NCBI RefSeq assembly: GCF_021134715.1
Contig: NC_060025.1
Coordinates: 8,556,001-8,620,000 of the forward strand
Reading direction: 5' to 3'
Length of the DNA: 64,000 bases
Origin: Daphnia pulex
Taxonomy: Eukaryota; Arthropoda; Branchiopoda; Diplostraca; Daphniidae
In this document: positions 35,330 to 47,319 of the stretch, piece after piece
Layout: every line of letters begins with the position of its first letter
How positions within the stretch are numbered: position 1 is the stretch's first letter
Position numbers and translations under genes: made by a program
Notes under the pieces: model-generated
Told to the model about the DNA's origin: nothing
The model's input: the letters and a program-made list of their open reading frames with translations, nothing else
Databases searched by the model: none

Positions 35330-37502
35330 ATGCACATTTTTCGAAGGTGCAAAAACTTGTTGGCCATTACACGTTCAAAGCTTTTGATTTTACTACAAGT
35401 GCTGGCTCTTCTGTTAATTATGAGTGTTGATTCTACCACAGAAATCGATCTGAGAGGCTTGCACTTTAATGTTATAGCTTTCCAAGTAAGTCGTATTCAT
35501 TTAAACATGAATCGTATTCATTTAAAGTAAAAGAAAAATCATTTTATACGAATCATCTTACAAAAAAAAACTCAGTCAAAATTATTAACTACAACCCTGC
35601 TTCTACTTTAGAGTCCACCTTTCGATTCAGTGATCCGAGGACCGAATGTCACATTGAATGTGTCTGGGGCAAACGTTGTCGTACACAATTGGTTAGCACA
35701 GCGATTTAAATTTACGTAAGTTTTACCATTTTTGGTTCTTAAAAAAATCAGCACAATAATGCATTTTGCTAAATTCACGTACAACGGTCTAATGGCAATT
35801 TTTAAAGGATCGCATATCTACCGCTGAATAATACTCTAATCGACAAATTAGGAACGCATGAAGGTGCATTTTACGCTCTTATGAACGACAAGGTAGTGAT
35901 AACTTTCTCGCTATAAATGATTCTTCACACAAGACACTTTCATGCTTAGAATGTTGACGGACTATTAGTAGCTTTCTACCTGACGATGGATCGAGTAGAA
36001 AGATTTGACTATACAGCTTCCGCATGGTCAGAAGGATTTAGTTTTGTTGCGCCGAGACCCGGAGAGGAAAGCAGATTATTCGCATTCATCGGTCCATTTC
36101 AGCCCATGGTGAGCTATAACGATCGTCAAAATTTTACTCTGATTCATGCTTACAAATTTTAAAATTTGTTAGGTTTGGATGTCAGTTTTCATCAGCGTTT
36201 TCTTTGTAATCACTGCTATGACAGTGTTCACGTGGCTCTACAATCGTCGTCGCACGAATACTGTGGGCACTAATGCGACTGGAAACATGGAATTGAACAA
36301 TGTCCTTTCCGTTAAAAGAAGCATGTTACCTTTCGTAGGTTCCCACATGATTTATGTAATTAATACGATGACGAATCAAGGTAAATCAAATGTAGCTTTG
36401 CCAAATGAAGTCGAAATTCATTAAACAACTTTAGCTTCTTTGAGGAATAATAGCTTTCTAATTTCCCTGTCAGGAGGTAGAGAATTTAGTAGTCGCACTT
36501 CATTTCGAGTTTTGGCCGGAGCCTGGGTGTTGTGCGCCATGGTCTTGGTCAATTGTTACACGGGAATTGTCACTTCGTCCCTCACAACACCAAAGCTCAA
36601 GCCGCCCATGAACACGCTGGAAGAATTAGCAGCGAGTAATGAGGTCAAAATAGTCATCAGAAGCGACACATCAACCGGAGTACAAATTCTGGTAAAGCCT
36701 CTTAAATACAGGCTTCATTTTATGGATTTCACTAATGTCCACTTCATGATAAAAACAAAACACAAACAGCAAGCAACATCCGGCATTTTTAAGGTTCTGG
36801 GAGATCAAGTCCGGAGTGAACCCGACCGAATATTTACCGATCCATTTAAACTAGCCGCAAAATTAGGAACTGGTCACTTCGCTTTCCCGTTCGTAAGTGA
36901 AGAAAGAAAGTATTAAAAAGAAAATTATTTCGTAGTAATAGTCGTATACACCACTAGAAGCCCACGAGGATTAATTCAAGTGAAAATGAACATTTACGAT
37001 ATTACATGTCAGTTGTTCAAGAGTCTAATTTTTCGCTTTTCATTAGTTGCATACTTTTAGCCTCGCTTTTGTTGGTTCGCAATATAAAAAGGATGGCAAG
37101 TGTCGTTTTAAAGTCTCGAAAATGTTACCCCTATCACACGGACATTATTCGTATCTTTTCAAAAAGGGAAGTTGGTACACCAAAACAATCAGCAAAGGGT
37201 AAGTGATAACATTTTATCCTACTCTATCCTACGCTATTACTCTAAATCGCCAGCTTAATTTTAGAATTTTGGAGATGTCGGAGAGCGGCATTCTTCGTTT
37301 TGTGGTGAATAACCTCCCTACCGTACCAAGAGCCGACGAATGTTTGGTCGAAAATAAACGCCGAGTCTCCCGTCCTGTTCCCATCCAGTTAACCGATTTG
37401 ATCAGTGCATTTCTCATTCTAGGCATCGGGATGGGATTGGCGACGTTAATTTTCTTGTTGGAAAAAATCCATTCGAAATGGCAACGCTTTGAACGTCGAT
37501 AA
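35330..37502 (+). CDS. Ionotropic receptor IR3 (iGluR-related channel)
   Basis: Nine exons: 35330-35485, 35612-35715, 35808-35892, 35950-36108, 36173-36380, 36474-36691, 36770-36892, 37047-37198, 37265-37502 (480 aa). All junctions are GT-AG with the family's phases (0,2,0,0,1,0,0,2). Leader KLLILLQVLALLLIMSV, helix VFISVFFVITAMTVFTWLYN, pore GSHMIYVINTMTNQG, helix with NCYTGIVTSSLT, last helix LISAFLILGIGMG, then a short basic cytoplasmic tail. Exon 6 (SDTSTGVQIL) and exon 7 belong to the second ligand-binding lobe. IR4 is its closest relative. Introns 6 and 7 are almost the same in both, so the pair duplicated recently. The short linker between helix 1 and the pore (TNTVGTNATGN) varies between paralogues. 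Confidence 0.94.
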
Positions 37503-38590
37503 TTAATGTATTAAAATAATGATCACAAGCTCAGACTATTTTAAAACTTTAGTAGTGTTTGTTCTGCGAGAAGATTTTTGGCCGAGCCGTACGTAGAATA
37601 GTGTTAGCTTTTACTAAAATTGCCTACAAGATGCTGCTTATCTAATGATTTACGCACATTTAAGAAAATCGAAGAAAATCAATAGCTGTACCTTGAATTA
37701 TAAAACAGTATCGAATATTTTGACAGAAAATCTATCTTTCTGGTGATTTTTTAAATTCAAATTTGCAAACAATTCGATAATGCAAAAAAAAAATGTGCAA
37801 AGTTAAATTTAAAAAAAAAAAAATCATCACCGACAATGCCGCAAGACTTTATCAAATAATTGCTAAATCATTCAAATGTCGTCAGATGGTATGGAAATAT
37901 CTGTAGGTGGCAATTGTATGATGCGTCGACATGTTTTGCATCAATACAATAATAATGCACTAACATACTATAAAAACTTGAATTAATCTTTATGTAAATT
38001 TGGTTGACTACACTAAAGATAAAGCGTATTTTGTGACTATAAAGACGTGCTTGTTCGTCGAGGAACACCCCGCGGACATTCCCATCATAAATGTTGAATT
38101 CGTACAAAATGGAAATACACGGAGGTGCACTCCGTGTTCCACTATAAACAGTATAAATAAAAAATGGGCTTGCAATCATTCCCACATTTCCCTCATCGCA
38201 AACAACAAACTGTCAAGTCACTATTCAGTTATTCATATTCAGCATGTCAGTGCTTAACTCGCAGGTTATATGAAAATTTGTCGAAAGACAAAATAAAACG
38301 ATAGTATAAACAGGTCTTCCAACCAGACAGCATCAAAAGAGAGATAAACTCGATAGATTATCAATAGCACCGTGCGGTCATGTTAATTGAACCGTCATGT
38401 CCTTCTGTATTCGAATGGAGTTGAGCTATTGGTATTACCCATAGATGAATAAGGGCGAGAGGAACGAAACCAAGTTAGACTAGAAATAAAAAATTTAAAA
38501 TCTTAAATTATTTCATATAGAAACAAAACAGGATTATTTGGTGCGCAGCTGTTTCCCACGCTAAGAAGATCAATTGAAAGAAAAAGACAA
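37503..38590. other. IR3 3' region with dispersed repeat
   Basis: No gene is called. From about 37865 to 38280 the sequence matches 51240-51570 (GATGCGTCGACATGTTT, CATTCCCATCATAAATGTTG, CATTTCCCTCATCGCAAAC). CAGATGGTATGG near 37884 is a variant of the GCTAGATGG motif. Confidence 0.6.
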
Positions 38591-38598
38591 GTATTCAA

Positions 38599-38763
38599 AT
38601 GGAAATCGTAAGCAAAAACGGACACGAGAGGCTGCCGAAAATGACGCAAGAACTGGCCTACGGTATAGATATTTTACACAAACATTTCGTCAACACGGCA
38701 TTGGAAAAAGGTAGCTTGCGAGGGTTTACGTTACGTCATTTGATAATAATAGCATTGGAGTAA
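38599..38763 (+). CDS. Short open frame, 54 aa, unknown
   Basis: ATG at 38599 opens MEIVSKNGHERLPKM and stays open to TAA at 38763. The homologous stretch after IR4 (near 51710-51780) keeps similar text but has a stop directly after the matching GCCGAAAATGAC. It may be an upstream exon of the 40.0 kb gene or a chance frame. Confidence 0.25.
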   Translation: MEIVSKNGHERLPKMTQELAYGIDILHKHFVNTALEKGSLRGFTLRHLIIIALE

Positions 38764-39980
38764 TACCTCAAATGAACAACGCTTCAAATTAAAATGCGTC
38801 TGACTGAATGCAGCAGTGAGGTATGAAGCTCAACGATATGACAGACCAGATCGTAATTTCAATCATTTTGTTTCTGCCCATAAATAAAGCATTATTGATG
38901 ACGGACGAAAGCAGAACTATGCAAAGAATATTCGTGATCGCGGAATTATCGAAATTGGATTTCCATTCGTGCAACAACATAAAATTTCGTAACAAAGAAA
39001 TTCGAACTAAGCAGCTATGACCAAACAGCTAAAACTGTATTAGCCACCTAGTGTGAAAACAATCGCCAACTAAACCAGCGGCAGTGAAATCGAAAAATGA
39101 AAACGGAATTCCTACGGGAAATAGAAATTATAATAGTAAAGATTTTGAAGTAAATTCTTTTTGAACAATAATCGTAAAATGATTTAACATTATTTTTGGA
39201 AAAAATAAAAACCAAAAGCATTTGAATTGTTTTTATATAAAATGTAACAGAATGGACAAATGCATTAGCCATTAGGCCACGTCCCATGTCAAAACTGTTT
39301 GTTTTGACCCATTACTATCACACAGATATGCCGAATCATCGTGTTGTTATTTATTATACATTGTGACGGTTACCAAAAGCAAAAATTTGAATTGAGATGA
39401 TTGCAAACTGAATGACATTTAAGTTTGCAATTGACATTCAAAATTCAAATTCTGAATCTTCCATTCTTCTTAGTTCGTGAACTTACCGCTACGGGCGCCC
39501 CAGTCGTTTTCCACACCGGGAACATTGAATTCATTTAAAAATGCAAATAAAAGATTAAAATGAATTGCAATTCATTCAAAACTAATTGAATAATGTTCGT
39601 TTAATCTTAAACTATGATTAAAAATCGATACAAAAAGTTAAATAGCGTTAACATAATTAGAAATCTGATTACTACAGTGGAAATGCACCGTGCGAGATGG
39701 GATTCCCCTGGCGAAGTCTATATAGGCAACCCCAACAGCAATAGCTTTCAAAGCATTTTCCAATTGCTGACACCCTGGTGGTGAAAACGATCTAAACATT
39801 TTGCTGCAGCTACATTTGCTTTGCTATTTCAATGCTTTGTTTAGATCATGGAATCATGGATTGATTTACGATCCACCAAAACCCAAACTCGGCCTATAGC
39901 TTTTAACCCAAAAAAGATAGATTGAACCGCACGTAACTTGCGCAATCAAACCTGTAATTAACAAATAATTTTCGTCATCC
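38764..39980. other. AT-rich spacer, partly repeated
   Basis: About 38755-38930 (CAATGAACAACG-like text, GCAGCAGTGAGGTATGA, GACAGACCAGATCGTAAT) recurs at 52080-52260 in front of copy D. The rest is unique, AT-rich and shows no supportable coding. Confidence 0.55.
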
Positions 39981-39985
39981 ACAGC

Positions 39986-41350
39986 TTAGAGAACCAACAA
40001 AGTTTTCTTCGTTTGATGATGAAATCCATAGATGAGAAAAAACAGATTTTAATGGAAAAAGAACGCATGGCGAATGAGTTGAGTCTGCTTCAATCCCAAC
40101 TGACAGAGTCAAACTCCAAGCTGCGACAATGCCAGACCGAGCTAGCAATCACCAAGCGCGAACTCGAAGAAAAGAAAAGTGTCATAACTGACATCACAGA
40201 GACAAATCTCCGTTTGATAAATGATAACTTGCAGTTAAGGCAAAATGTTGAAGACAGCTGGGAGAGATATATCGCATTCAGTCGGGCGATTGCTTTGCAG
40301 CCTTTAGCTCGCCCCTGGACGCATTTTCAAGAATATCAGGGGGATCCTGAACAATTTACACCTCACAAGACGTTATCTGAACCTCAAAATTGTCATGGTG
40401 ATCTACCCTCAAAGCCCTTGTCGGAAGACCCTCCCTGTGCGGTAGAGTCCAAGGATGTGCTTGGAAACATGGCAAGCGAAGAAGTAGATATGATATGTCC
40501 AGCGGATGAGAAAGATCCAAATGAATTATATCCGTGGTCACTATTGAAACCAGTTAGATCGTTTCTAGAACCGTTTAATTTCGAAAATCAGGATTTGGTG
40601 GATGAGAAAGATCCAAATGAATTATATCCGTGGTCGCTTCTTGTAAAAGTTAGATCGTTTCTAGAACCGGCTAATTCAGAAAAACCTGATTTGGCGCAAG
40701 AGAAAGAGAAAGATAGTCAATTCCCAAGTAAGCCAGGAGACCCACAGATCCTGGACGATAATCCCAAAAAATATGATTTCTTCCGAGATTTGTTCAGGAA
40801 GAAAGACAAACCGGAATCGCAACGAAAACAGACGGTATTAGAAAAACCAGAAGAGATACAAGAGCAAGATGTGCCTAAGACACAGAAGCAGTCTATTAAA
40901 CAGAATATTAAAAAATCATTACTGTCCATAAAAGGATTATTTAATCGAGAGGTAGTACCGGAAAGTGATCCAATTGAAGAGACTTGCAAAATAAATGGGA
41001 AAACGTTTCCCGTGTATAATTGGAAAAAAGGATTTAAAATCGCAGCCGTAAATTTTAATGTTTGGGAGAGTCTAGGCAAACCCGAAATATTCAAAACAAA
41101 ATGGATTCCGTGGGTTCCATTTTGCTCTGAAACCCTCACTTCCCTCGATAAGGAATTTGTTTTGAATAATCCATCCCTTGCAACGGATGGAAATGGAACA
41201 AAATTACATGTACTAGGCGAAACAAAAGTGGAAATCGTAATCAATAACAAAACGAAGTTTATGCCAATCCTGGTTATCAATAACCCTGCGAAAACGGATG
41301 CGATAAAAGCACTCTTTATTGGAAAGAGCGCTTACTCTCAAAAAGTCTGA
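39986..41350 (+). CDS. Coiled-coil protein with dead retropepsin-like domain (C1)
   Basis: One long exon is open to the stop at 41350. The first ATG is 40013 (445 aa), but the frame is open upstream to a good acceptor (TCATCCACAG|C, 39985/39986), so an earlier exon may supply the start. Residues 1-95 form a predicted coiled coil (ELSLLQSQLTESNSKL, TELAITKRELEEKKS). Residues about 165-228 are two 32-residue tandem repeats, each starting DEKDPNELYPWSLL. A charged linker follows. Residues about 325-445 form the retropepsin-like domain: CKINGKTFPVYNWKKGF, VWESLGKPEI, VEIVINNKTKFMPILVI, ALFIGKSAY. Asp-Thr/Ser-Gly is absent. This is the longest intact member of the family. The minus-strand frame at 40717-41280 is a shadow. 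Function unknown. The fold assignment is inference from the order of motifs. Confidence 0.65.
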   Translation, partial: LENQQSFLRLMMKSIDEKKQILMEKERMANELSLLQSQLTESNSKLRQCQTELAITKRELEEKKSVITDITETNLRLINDNLQLRQNVEDSWERYIAFSRAIALQPLARPWTHFQEYQGDPEQFTPHKTLSEPQNCHGDLPSKPLSEDPPCAVESKDVLGNMASEEVDMICPADEKDPNELYPWSLLKPVRSFLEPFNFENQDLVDEKDPNELYPWSLLVKVRSFLEPANSEKPDLAQEKEKDSQFPSKPGDPQILDDNPKKYDFFRDLFRKKDKPESQRKQTVLEKPEEIQEQDVPKTQKQSIKQNIKKSLLSIKGLFNREVVPESDPIEETCKINGKTFPVYNWKKGFKIAAVNFNVWESLGKPEIFKTKWIPWVPFCSETLTSLDKEFVLNNPSLATDGNGTKLHVLGETKVEIVINNKTKFMPILVINNPAKTDAIKALFIGKSAYSQKV

Positions 41351-41748
41351 AGCCTCCGAAAAGAGGGGAATAGAGAACATTATTATTAACCTATCGAGAA
41401 CTATTAAGAGCGAACGGAAATGTGTAATTTTGTCTATGGGTAGTTTTGGTTTTGATCCAAGCCCGAAAATGTGCCCAAGAATAAAATTTACCAGAAGGGC
41501 AATGGGCGAGGAGGAGTGACCGGAAGAAGAAGATTGATAAAAGAAGAGAGAAGAGTACTTGAGGTTATGAAGACAGGCTGGACGGAACCGGAAATAAGAA
41601 AAAATTTGGCCCGGATAGTTTGACAAGACAAATTTGAGTTGGATGCTGATTCGATAATGGCGACTACATTTCGACTATGATGCGAGAATAAATCTACAGT
41701 TTAAGCGAAAATACTTCGACAACGATATGTTAATATAGTTATAGCCTT

Positions 41749-41766
41749 ATAGGTTAGGTTAGGTTA
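41749..41766. repeat. Short interstitial (TTAGG)n-like run
   Basis: TAGGTTAGGTTAGGTTA amounts to three units of the arthropod telomere repeat TTAGG. Three units are too few to claim telomeric origin. Confidence 0.5.
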
Positions 41767-41859
41767 AGAATAGAATAGGTTGTTGATGTAGATTCCCCTA
41801 CGTTGTCTAGATATATTCGCACATAGGCATTGTAATTTGTATGTGTGTTAATGTTTGTA

Positions 41860-43051
41860 TTTGAAAGAGAATGACAAACATGACTTGCTGAGAACAAACC
41901 GCACACTGACCTCAACTAGAGAATATCCCAGAATAACCGGAAGCGACCAAAAAGAGAAGGTGACTGAATTGGAGGAGAAAATCCAACTGAAACAAACTCA
42001 GTTGCAAGGGGCGACTGAAAAGTTGAAAGAATATTTGAGGCGACTGGACAGAGCTGCTCCAAAACGTGTTAAACAGAAGGACGATCCTTTATCGATAAAA
42101 TTGTCTCAGAAAGAAACGGTACTGGTTGTCGCAGAGGTTTCCAGTGACCACCGATTGTCCACCGTGTGAAAATGCCAGAACTGGAGAGCCAAGAAAATGA
42201 ATCGACCAACCAAGAAGTTGTCTACCGTATGAAACTGCCAGAACTGGAGAGGCAAAAATATGAAACACCTGAAACGGGAAACGAACTGACTGATCTACCC
42301 GAATCTGGCAAAACGGAATCTTAGAAACTGGTGGATTCTCAGAAATAACAGAAGGAAAAAAGGAAGAAAAACTTCAATATTCCCCGCCTGTGTCATGGGG
42401 GAACATATGAAAGAAGCAGATGTCAAAGAGATAAAACCCGAAATAAAGTCTGATCCCAAAGTTGAGGTGACCCAAGCTCCTCAAACAGCAGAAGGCTCTT
42501 GAAACGACAGAATCTTCAGTGCAGGACAAGTCGACCGAGCCCTCAGCGACGCCCGCTAACGATTCGCCCCCACAAAAGTAGCAAACCGAAGAAGACTACC
42601 GAAAAGAAAGCAAATATCAAATTGGACAAAATGAAATCGCTGGATGTCATCATGAACGGCCAAGTGACGACCATGTTCGTGGTGAAAGCCTGAAAGGCAA
42701 TTTCCATTTGGCAGTTAACATGGGAACAATGGGAAAAGCTAGGTCGACCGGAATCGAACTCTCTCTCAAAATTACGGATCAAGAAATACGGAACTCACAA
42801 GTTCATCAAAACAGAAGTCTTGAAAGGTTTTTTCAACACTAGCATCAAACTGATTGAGAATGGAAGAGAAACATACTTTCTCTTCGTTTTAGTTTTTGAT
42901 AAAAAAAGAAACACCCAACTTTGTTGGACAAAAATATTTCTACAATCTCAGTCAACTAGACCAGGAAAATGCTCCAGATTTGCTCGTTAGTCAACGAAAA
43001 CATTACAACAATGCTCAGGTCAAAGATGCGCTGAAGGAAAAGTTAAAGTGA
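41860..43051 (+). pseudogene. Retropepsin-like family, copy C2 (decayed)
   Basis: A coiled-coil exon (41860-42168) reads EEKIQLKQTQLQGATEKLKEY and ends in a stop. The linker (42420-42540) reads ADVKEIKPEIKSDPKVEV. The domain (42600-43051) begins LDVIMNGQVTTMFVVKA but is broken at 42690 by a short GCCTGAAAG duplication, and later shows LGRPESNSLSKLRIKKYG, GRETYFLFVLVF and DQENAPDLLVSQ in shifted frames. It follows the intact C1 gene directly, so this interval holds two family members. Confidence 0.65.
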
Positions 43052-43139
43052 GAAAAATCGAGGCTAAACGAAATATAAAATGCTATGAAGCATTTCAGAT
43101 TTTACGTAGTATCTCTATTAGTATCTCAAATAATAAATG

Positions 43140-44132
43140 CAGCCACTGCCACACACTAGCTATAACGCTTTGGTCAGCTGAAGCAAAGATGGCAACCTGA
43201 TAACACAGCAAATTTCTCAGCCAATGTCATTTACTGTTGTTGTGGTATCTAGAAACCTAGCAAGAAGGGCTACCCAAAAATCTGCTAATCTGCCTCACAA
43301 GCATTAGGAAACAGAGACTCACTTTTGCGATGAGGCGACATGTCTGACGATGGGTCTGTTCGATTGGTGGGGTTGTAAAATGTCGCGCCATGATGACCAG
43401 CCTATATAATAACAGAGATATTCATTAAAACAAATATATGAAGAATATGGGCTAAAATTTAAACAATTACCTACTTCAACTTCAATGGATGGTTTGGAAT
43501 GACGGATATGGTGGTGGAAAAACCCCCAGAAAACTAATAACATCCAATCCTGACATGTTATCCACCTTAGAAGCAACTTTACAGTAATCCTAATCCCAAG
43601 TACAAAAAAAAATAAGACACAGAAAAACTCATTATTTAAAACCATAATGCCTCGTAAACTTATCAGTGTGTTGTACCTTCCACATTCAACAAGAACTGAT
43701 GATGTGATGTTAGCACATGGAGTAGGTTGACGACAAAACTGGGGGAGTATTTTCAGCCTAGCTGTTTTTAAAAAAGGAGAAAATTATTGTCACCTTCAAA
43801 ATATCCAGCATGCAGGGTTGGCATAAAAAAGCAGATCGCATCAAAACATCTTTTCTCTATTTGGACGAACCTCTGTTAATAAATTAAACACCTCACATCA
43901 CACGTAAACATTTTTAAGATTGAAATGCTTGCAATGTTAACGATTTCTTACCTCATATGTCTACCACAAGTCCACAAGTTGAATTATAAGTGTACGTGCA
44001 GTGCTGACTCTGCTAAAAAGTGCTAACTCATCAGCTAGCAGACGATTCTAGGGGAGCTAGAGGTTTTACTTGTCAGCAACTCAGCACTCTTTATTTCGAG
44101 GCAAAATTTTTAACTTTTTCTTTAATTCAATA
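43140..44132. repeat. Cassette flank C, left part
   Basis: This is the counterpart of flanks A and D, with the minus-strand exon-like block at about 43325-43402. Relative to flank A it lacks the stretch between the TGTTGTTGTGGT text and ATCTAGAAACCTAGC (near 43243). It is broken by an inserted transposon at 44133. Confidence 0.7.
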
Positions 44133-45708
44133 GACCTTTTTCACAATGCGGAAAGTCGGGATTTTCCAATCCGGCAACGCCGTAATCGGCCATTTTAGTT
44201 CCCATTATTTTTTCCCTGTGTAAATTCCCATAAGGAATCGGGGTACCTTTAGTTTTAATTCATTTTTTAATTATTGGTTTCTTACAGCCAATTTATTTTT
44301 CATCGATCGTGTTCCCCGATGAATTGGTAACATTTTCATATGTATCTATACATTTTAACATTAACTACTTATTATAATATCAGGACTTGAAGTTGTTTGT
44401 TTTGATTCAGTTCCTGATAGGGCATCAACAACAAAGCAAACTGGGTTTACTGATTCGAGTATTTCAATTGATTTACGCATTAATTTTTGTCAATTGTTAA
44501 GTTTAATCGGAAAGAGGGACTGCAAAATTCCCTTCAAAGTATTTAGGGTAAACTAGTTTAAAATGTACTCATTCAACTGTGATTTCTTCAACATTTTGTT
44601 CCATACTCTGACGTTTTTCACCATATTACCTGATTCATTATCTTTATTTCGTTAGTAATTTTAAGAAAACTCACAGTTCTTTTTTCGAGTGAAACATTGT
44701 ATTAAACATGAAATAAAGTTATTAATAAAAATACTAAAGACGTGACGTGACACTGCTTCAACTAGTAATTATTTCTCATTTTTCAATACTTTTTATTCAA
44801 AGAACCGATGACTGTTTTGCAGGTAGATGGATTCTGATTGTTACTTGATTTACCTATGTGTTGATGTGTTCATCAAACGTGTTCTGCATAGTAACCTTAG
44901 GTACAGTTGTATCTTTCATGAAATCAGTAACTACGTCTTGTGGAATGTGTGTCTATGGAAGAAAATGATGAGATATGTTAAGTAATGTTATAAATGACAT
45001 AATCAGTATAAATAAAATACCATCCTCTTACATCGTTGAACATGTCCCAGCAATCTGCCTTCTTAGAATCTTAGAGAGCGACTAATTCTTTCAACAGTAG
45101 CAATCCCAATGGAATTTTGCTCATTATTATGTGTTGGTGCAGATAAAAAAATGTTACTTAGTTAATTATTTCAGAGAAATATTTCCAACACGACTCAATC
45201 ATATGAATTACTTTATAAAATTTACTATGTTACCAGAAGTAAAATGTTGACTGCATACTCTGCTGTATATTTTTATAAAACTTTTTCTCTCAAATTTGTT
45301 CTTTTCAGCAGCCATATACCTGTCTCCTACTTTTTGCAACCCCATATTCTAGATGTCCATTAACATTCACTTTTGGGAAGCAAAAGTTACAGCACCGCAG
45401 CCAAGCACATAACATGTCTGTTTTTACATACCAGAATCAAAACAACCTAATAAAGTTCGAATTACATAATTAGTATAAACCGCAAGTAAAATGTACCATA
45501 TATGAAAATGTTACCAATTCATCGGGGAACACGATCGATGAAAAATAAATTGGCTGTAAGAAACCAATAATTAAAAAATGAATTAAAACTAAAGGTACCT
45601 CGATTCCTTATGGGAATTTACACAGGGAAAAAATAATGGGAACTAAAATGGCCGATTACGGCGTTGCCGGATTGGAAAATCCCGACTTTCCGCATTGTGA
45701 AAAAGGTC
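44133..45708. mobile_element. Non-autonomous DNA transposon with 209-base inverted repeats
   Basis: The element is 1576 bases long. Its ends, 44133-44341 and 45500-45708, are inverted copies with a mismatch seen near 44242 (GGGG against GAGG on the reverse). The outer end is GACCTTTTTCACAATGCGG. TA stands on both sides (44131-44132 and 45709-45710), and the uninterrupted site is seen in flank A near 25605 (TTTAATTTAATTTGAATG), so it inserted at a TA and duplicated it. The interior has no open frame that could be a transposase. TA target and long inverted repeats fit a Tc1/mariner-related non-autonomous element. The near-identity of the ends indicates recent insertion. Confidence 0.9.
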
Positions 45709-45710
45709 TA

Positions 45711-46140
45711 TTTGAATGTTTTGCAACTATTAATTGACTTAATCTGCATTTGCTTATCTTTTATAGCGAAAGAAAAAAAAAATTTCTTTTGGCTACCGCC
45801 AAGAGAAGAAATTGATTTAGACCATTTAAGATTTAACAAGATCACAGTCTCACAAAATATTGAAAAAGGTTGCTGCACCATGGTTGCTGGAACAATAATA
45901 GTTGAATATAGGAAATTTATCCAATCTTTTAAAATTCTCATTTAATATTTGCAAAGGCAATAAGGAGAAAAACTACAAACACTATAGCACATGAAAACTT
46001 CATCAAGAAGTATGTGATTCGTGTCAACTAGCAAAACTTTATGACCCAACACCGGTGAGTACTAGAAATGAACGTGTTTACACATCCATTTCGTTGCTTA
46101 AGCGAGAATTTTGAAAATGCACACAGACAGATTGAAACAC
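45711..46140. repeat. Cassette flank C, right part
   Basis: This continues flank A's sequence from 25609 onward (TTTGAATGTTTTGCAACTATTAAT, shown here in pieces) and reaches the secreted-gene remnant. The plus-strand frame at 45664-45945 starts inside the transposon end and is not a gene. Confidence 0.65.
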
Positions 46141-46142
46141 AA

Positions 46143-47125
46143 TTACATGAATTCATCCCAATTGATTTGAACACCAAAATTTTCTTTCGTGTTTGATACA
46201 GGAGGAAAGCGCAGCTCCCTCAGTTTAGAACGATGAGTTCCGAACGGAAGACCGGAAGAGTTGCTCTCTTTTCCATTTGGATTGTCTGTAGTGAAGAGCT
46301 CGTACGAGATGTTTGATTGACATTTGGGTTGATCAACTTGGATAATCTGCTGGGAATCGGTGATTAGGGAGGACGATGTTGTCTGTGACTTTGCTGGATC
46401 CAACTCCAGCGGAAGAGGGTCGACACTGATCCATTGCTCCGGTCCAGAAGTGGCTGATGAATGATACAGAGATTCAGGTGAGGAACTGATTTCCACTTTC
46501 TCTGTCGTGGACGGTAACATTATTTCCAGAAGCGAATCAGCCACAGTAGCGGATGTGGCTGACGGAGCCGTTGGGACACGCACAAGTGAATACATTAGAA
46601 GAAGCTCCGCTGGATCAGAAGGTGCTGCAACAGTTGGTAAATGATAGAGCTAATCAGTTGTTTCTATCGGTAGGACAACCAGATGATCCATAACAGGCTC
46701 TTGTTCGCCAACAATTTCGGAATGAGGCTCTTCCAGGTTCTGTGTTGGCTCTTGAACATCCGATAGAATCTCAGTTTCAATAGAACCTGAATTGGGTAGG
46801 TGGCTGTGAATGACGTTGGCATCCCACAATGGTAGTGCTGGCCCCGTCCGAAACACCAGGCGAAGAGAAGAAAGTTAAAGTGTCGGTAACTATTTCAGGT
46901 TCTTGAACGTCAAAGTCTTGAAACGTCAGAAAAGTTTCCATTATTTTCTTCAATTGGAATAAGATAATCTTGTATTTGCCTCGGCTGGTCGTTGCGAGCA
47001 ACTCCTTGGATGTTAGCCAGGACATCGTGTAATTTCACTGCAAACGTAGTACGAGACGAACGGACCGGTCCAGCGTAACAGCTTGAAAGATGAAGTAAGA
47101 ACAGGCAAGCTGTGCTGCTTCTCAT
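46143..47125 (-). pseudogene. Secreted acidic protein gene, copy C (broken)
   Basis: The minus strand from ATG 47125 gives the signal peptide (STACLFLLHLSSCYAG) and the first about 65 residues. Relative to the 33.7 kb copy it then loses a block near 46930, changes frame, and has a stop near 46650 (TAGAGCTAATCAG). The C-terminal third (46595-46143) is open and ends VQINWDEFM, which shows the family's original end. Pieces are thus in three frames. Its TATA box (about 47286-47293) is intact. Confidence 0.65.
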
Positions 47126-47319
47126 CTATAAGATACGAAAGATGGAAATACATTTAAAAAATAGTTAAATGAATCAATTTAAGTATATAAACGAATTTTA
47201 CGGTTAGAAAATTCATGTTGCAAAAGGTCTAGTGCTAGTTGTGGTCTGTCAGTTACTATGTTGTTCAATCAGAAACAGGCTGACTTATATAGTACTACTG
47301 GAATGAGATTAACTTATTT

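Noticed and set aside
40717..41280. 187-codon minus-strand open frame
   Set aside because: It is the antisense shadow of the coiled-coil/retropepsin-like gene, whose plus frame has the family pattern shared with the other copies.
41749..41766. Interstitial telomere / chromosome-fusion scar
   Set aside because: Only about three TTAGG units, short enough to arise by chance in AT-rich DNA.
45664..45945. 93-codon plus-strand open frame at the transposon end
   Set aside because: It begins inside the terminal inverted repeat and continues into cassette flank, so it is a chance fusion.
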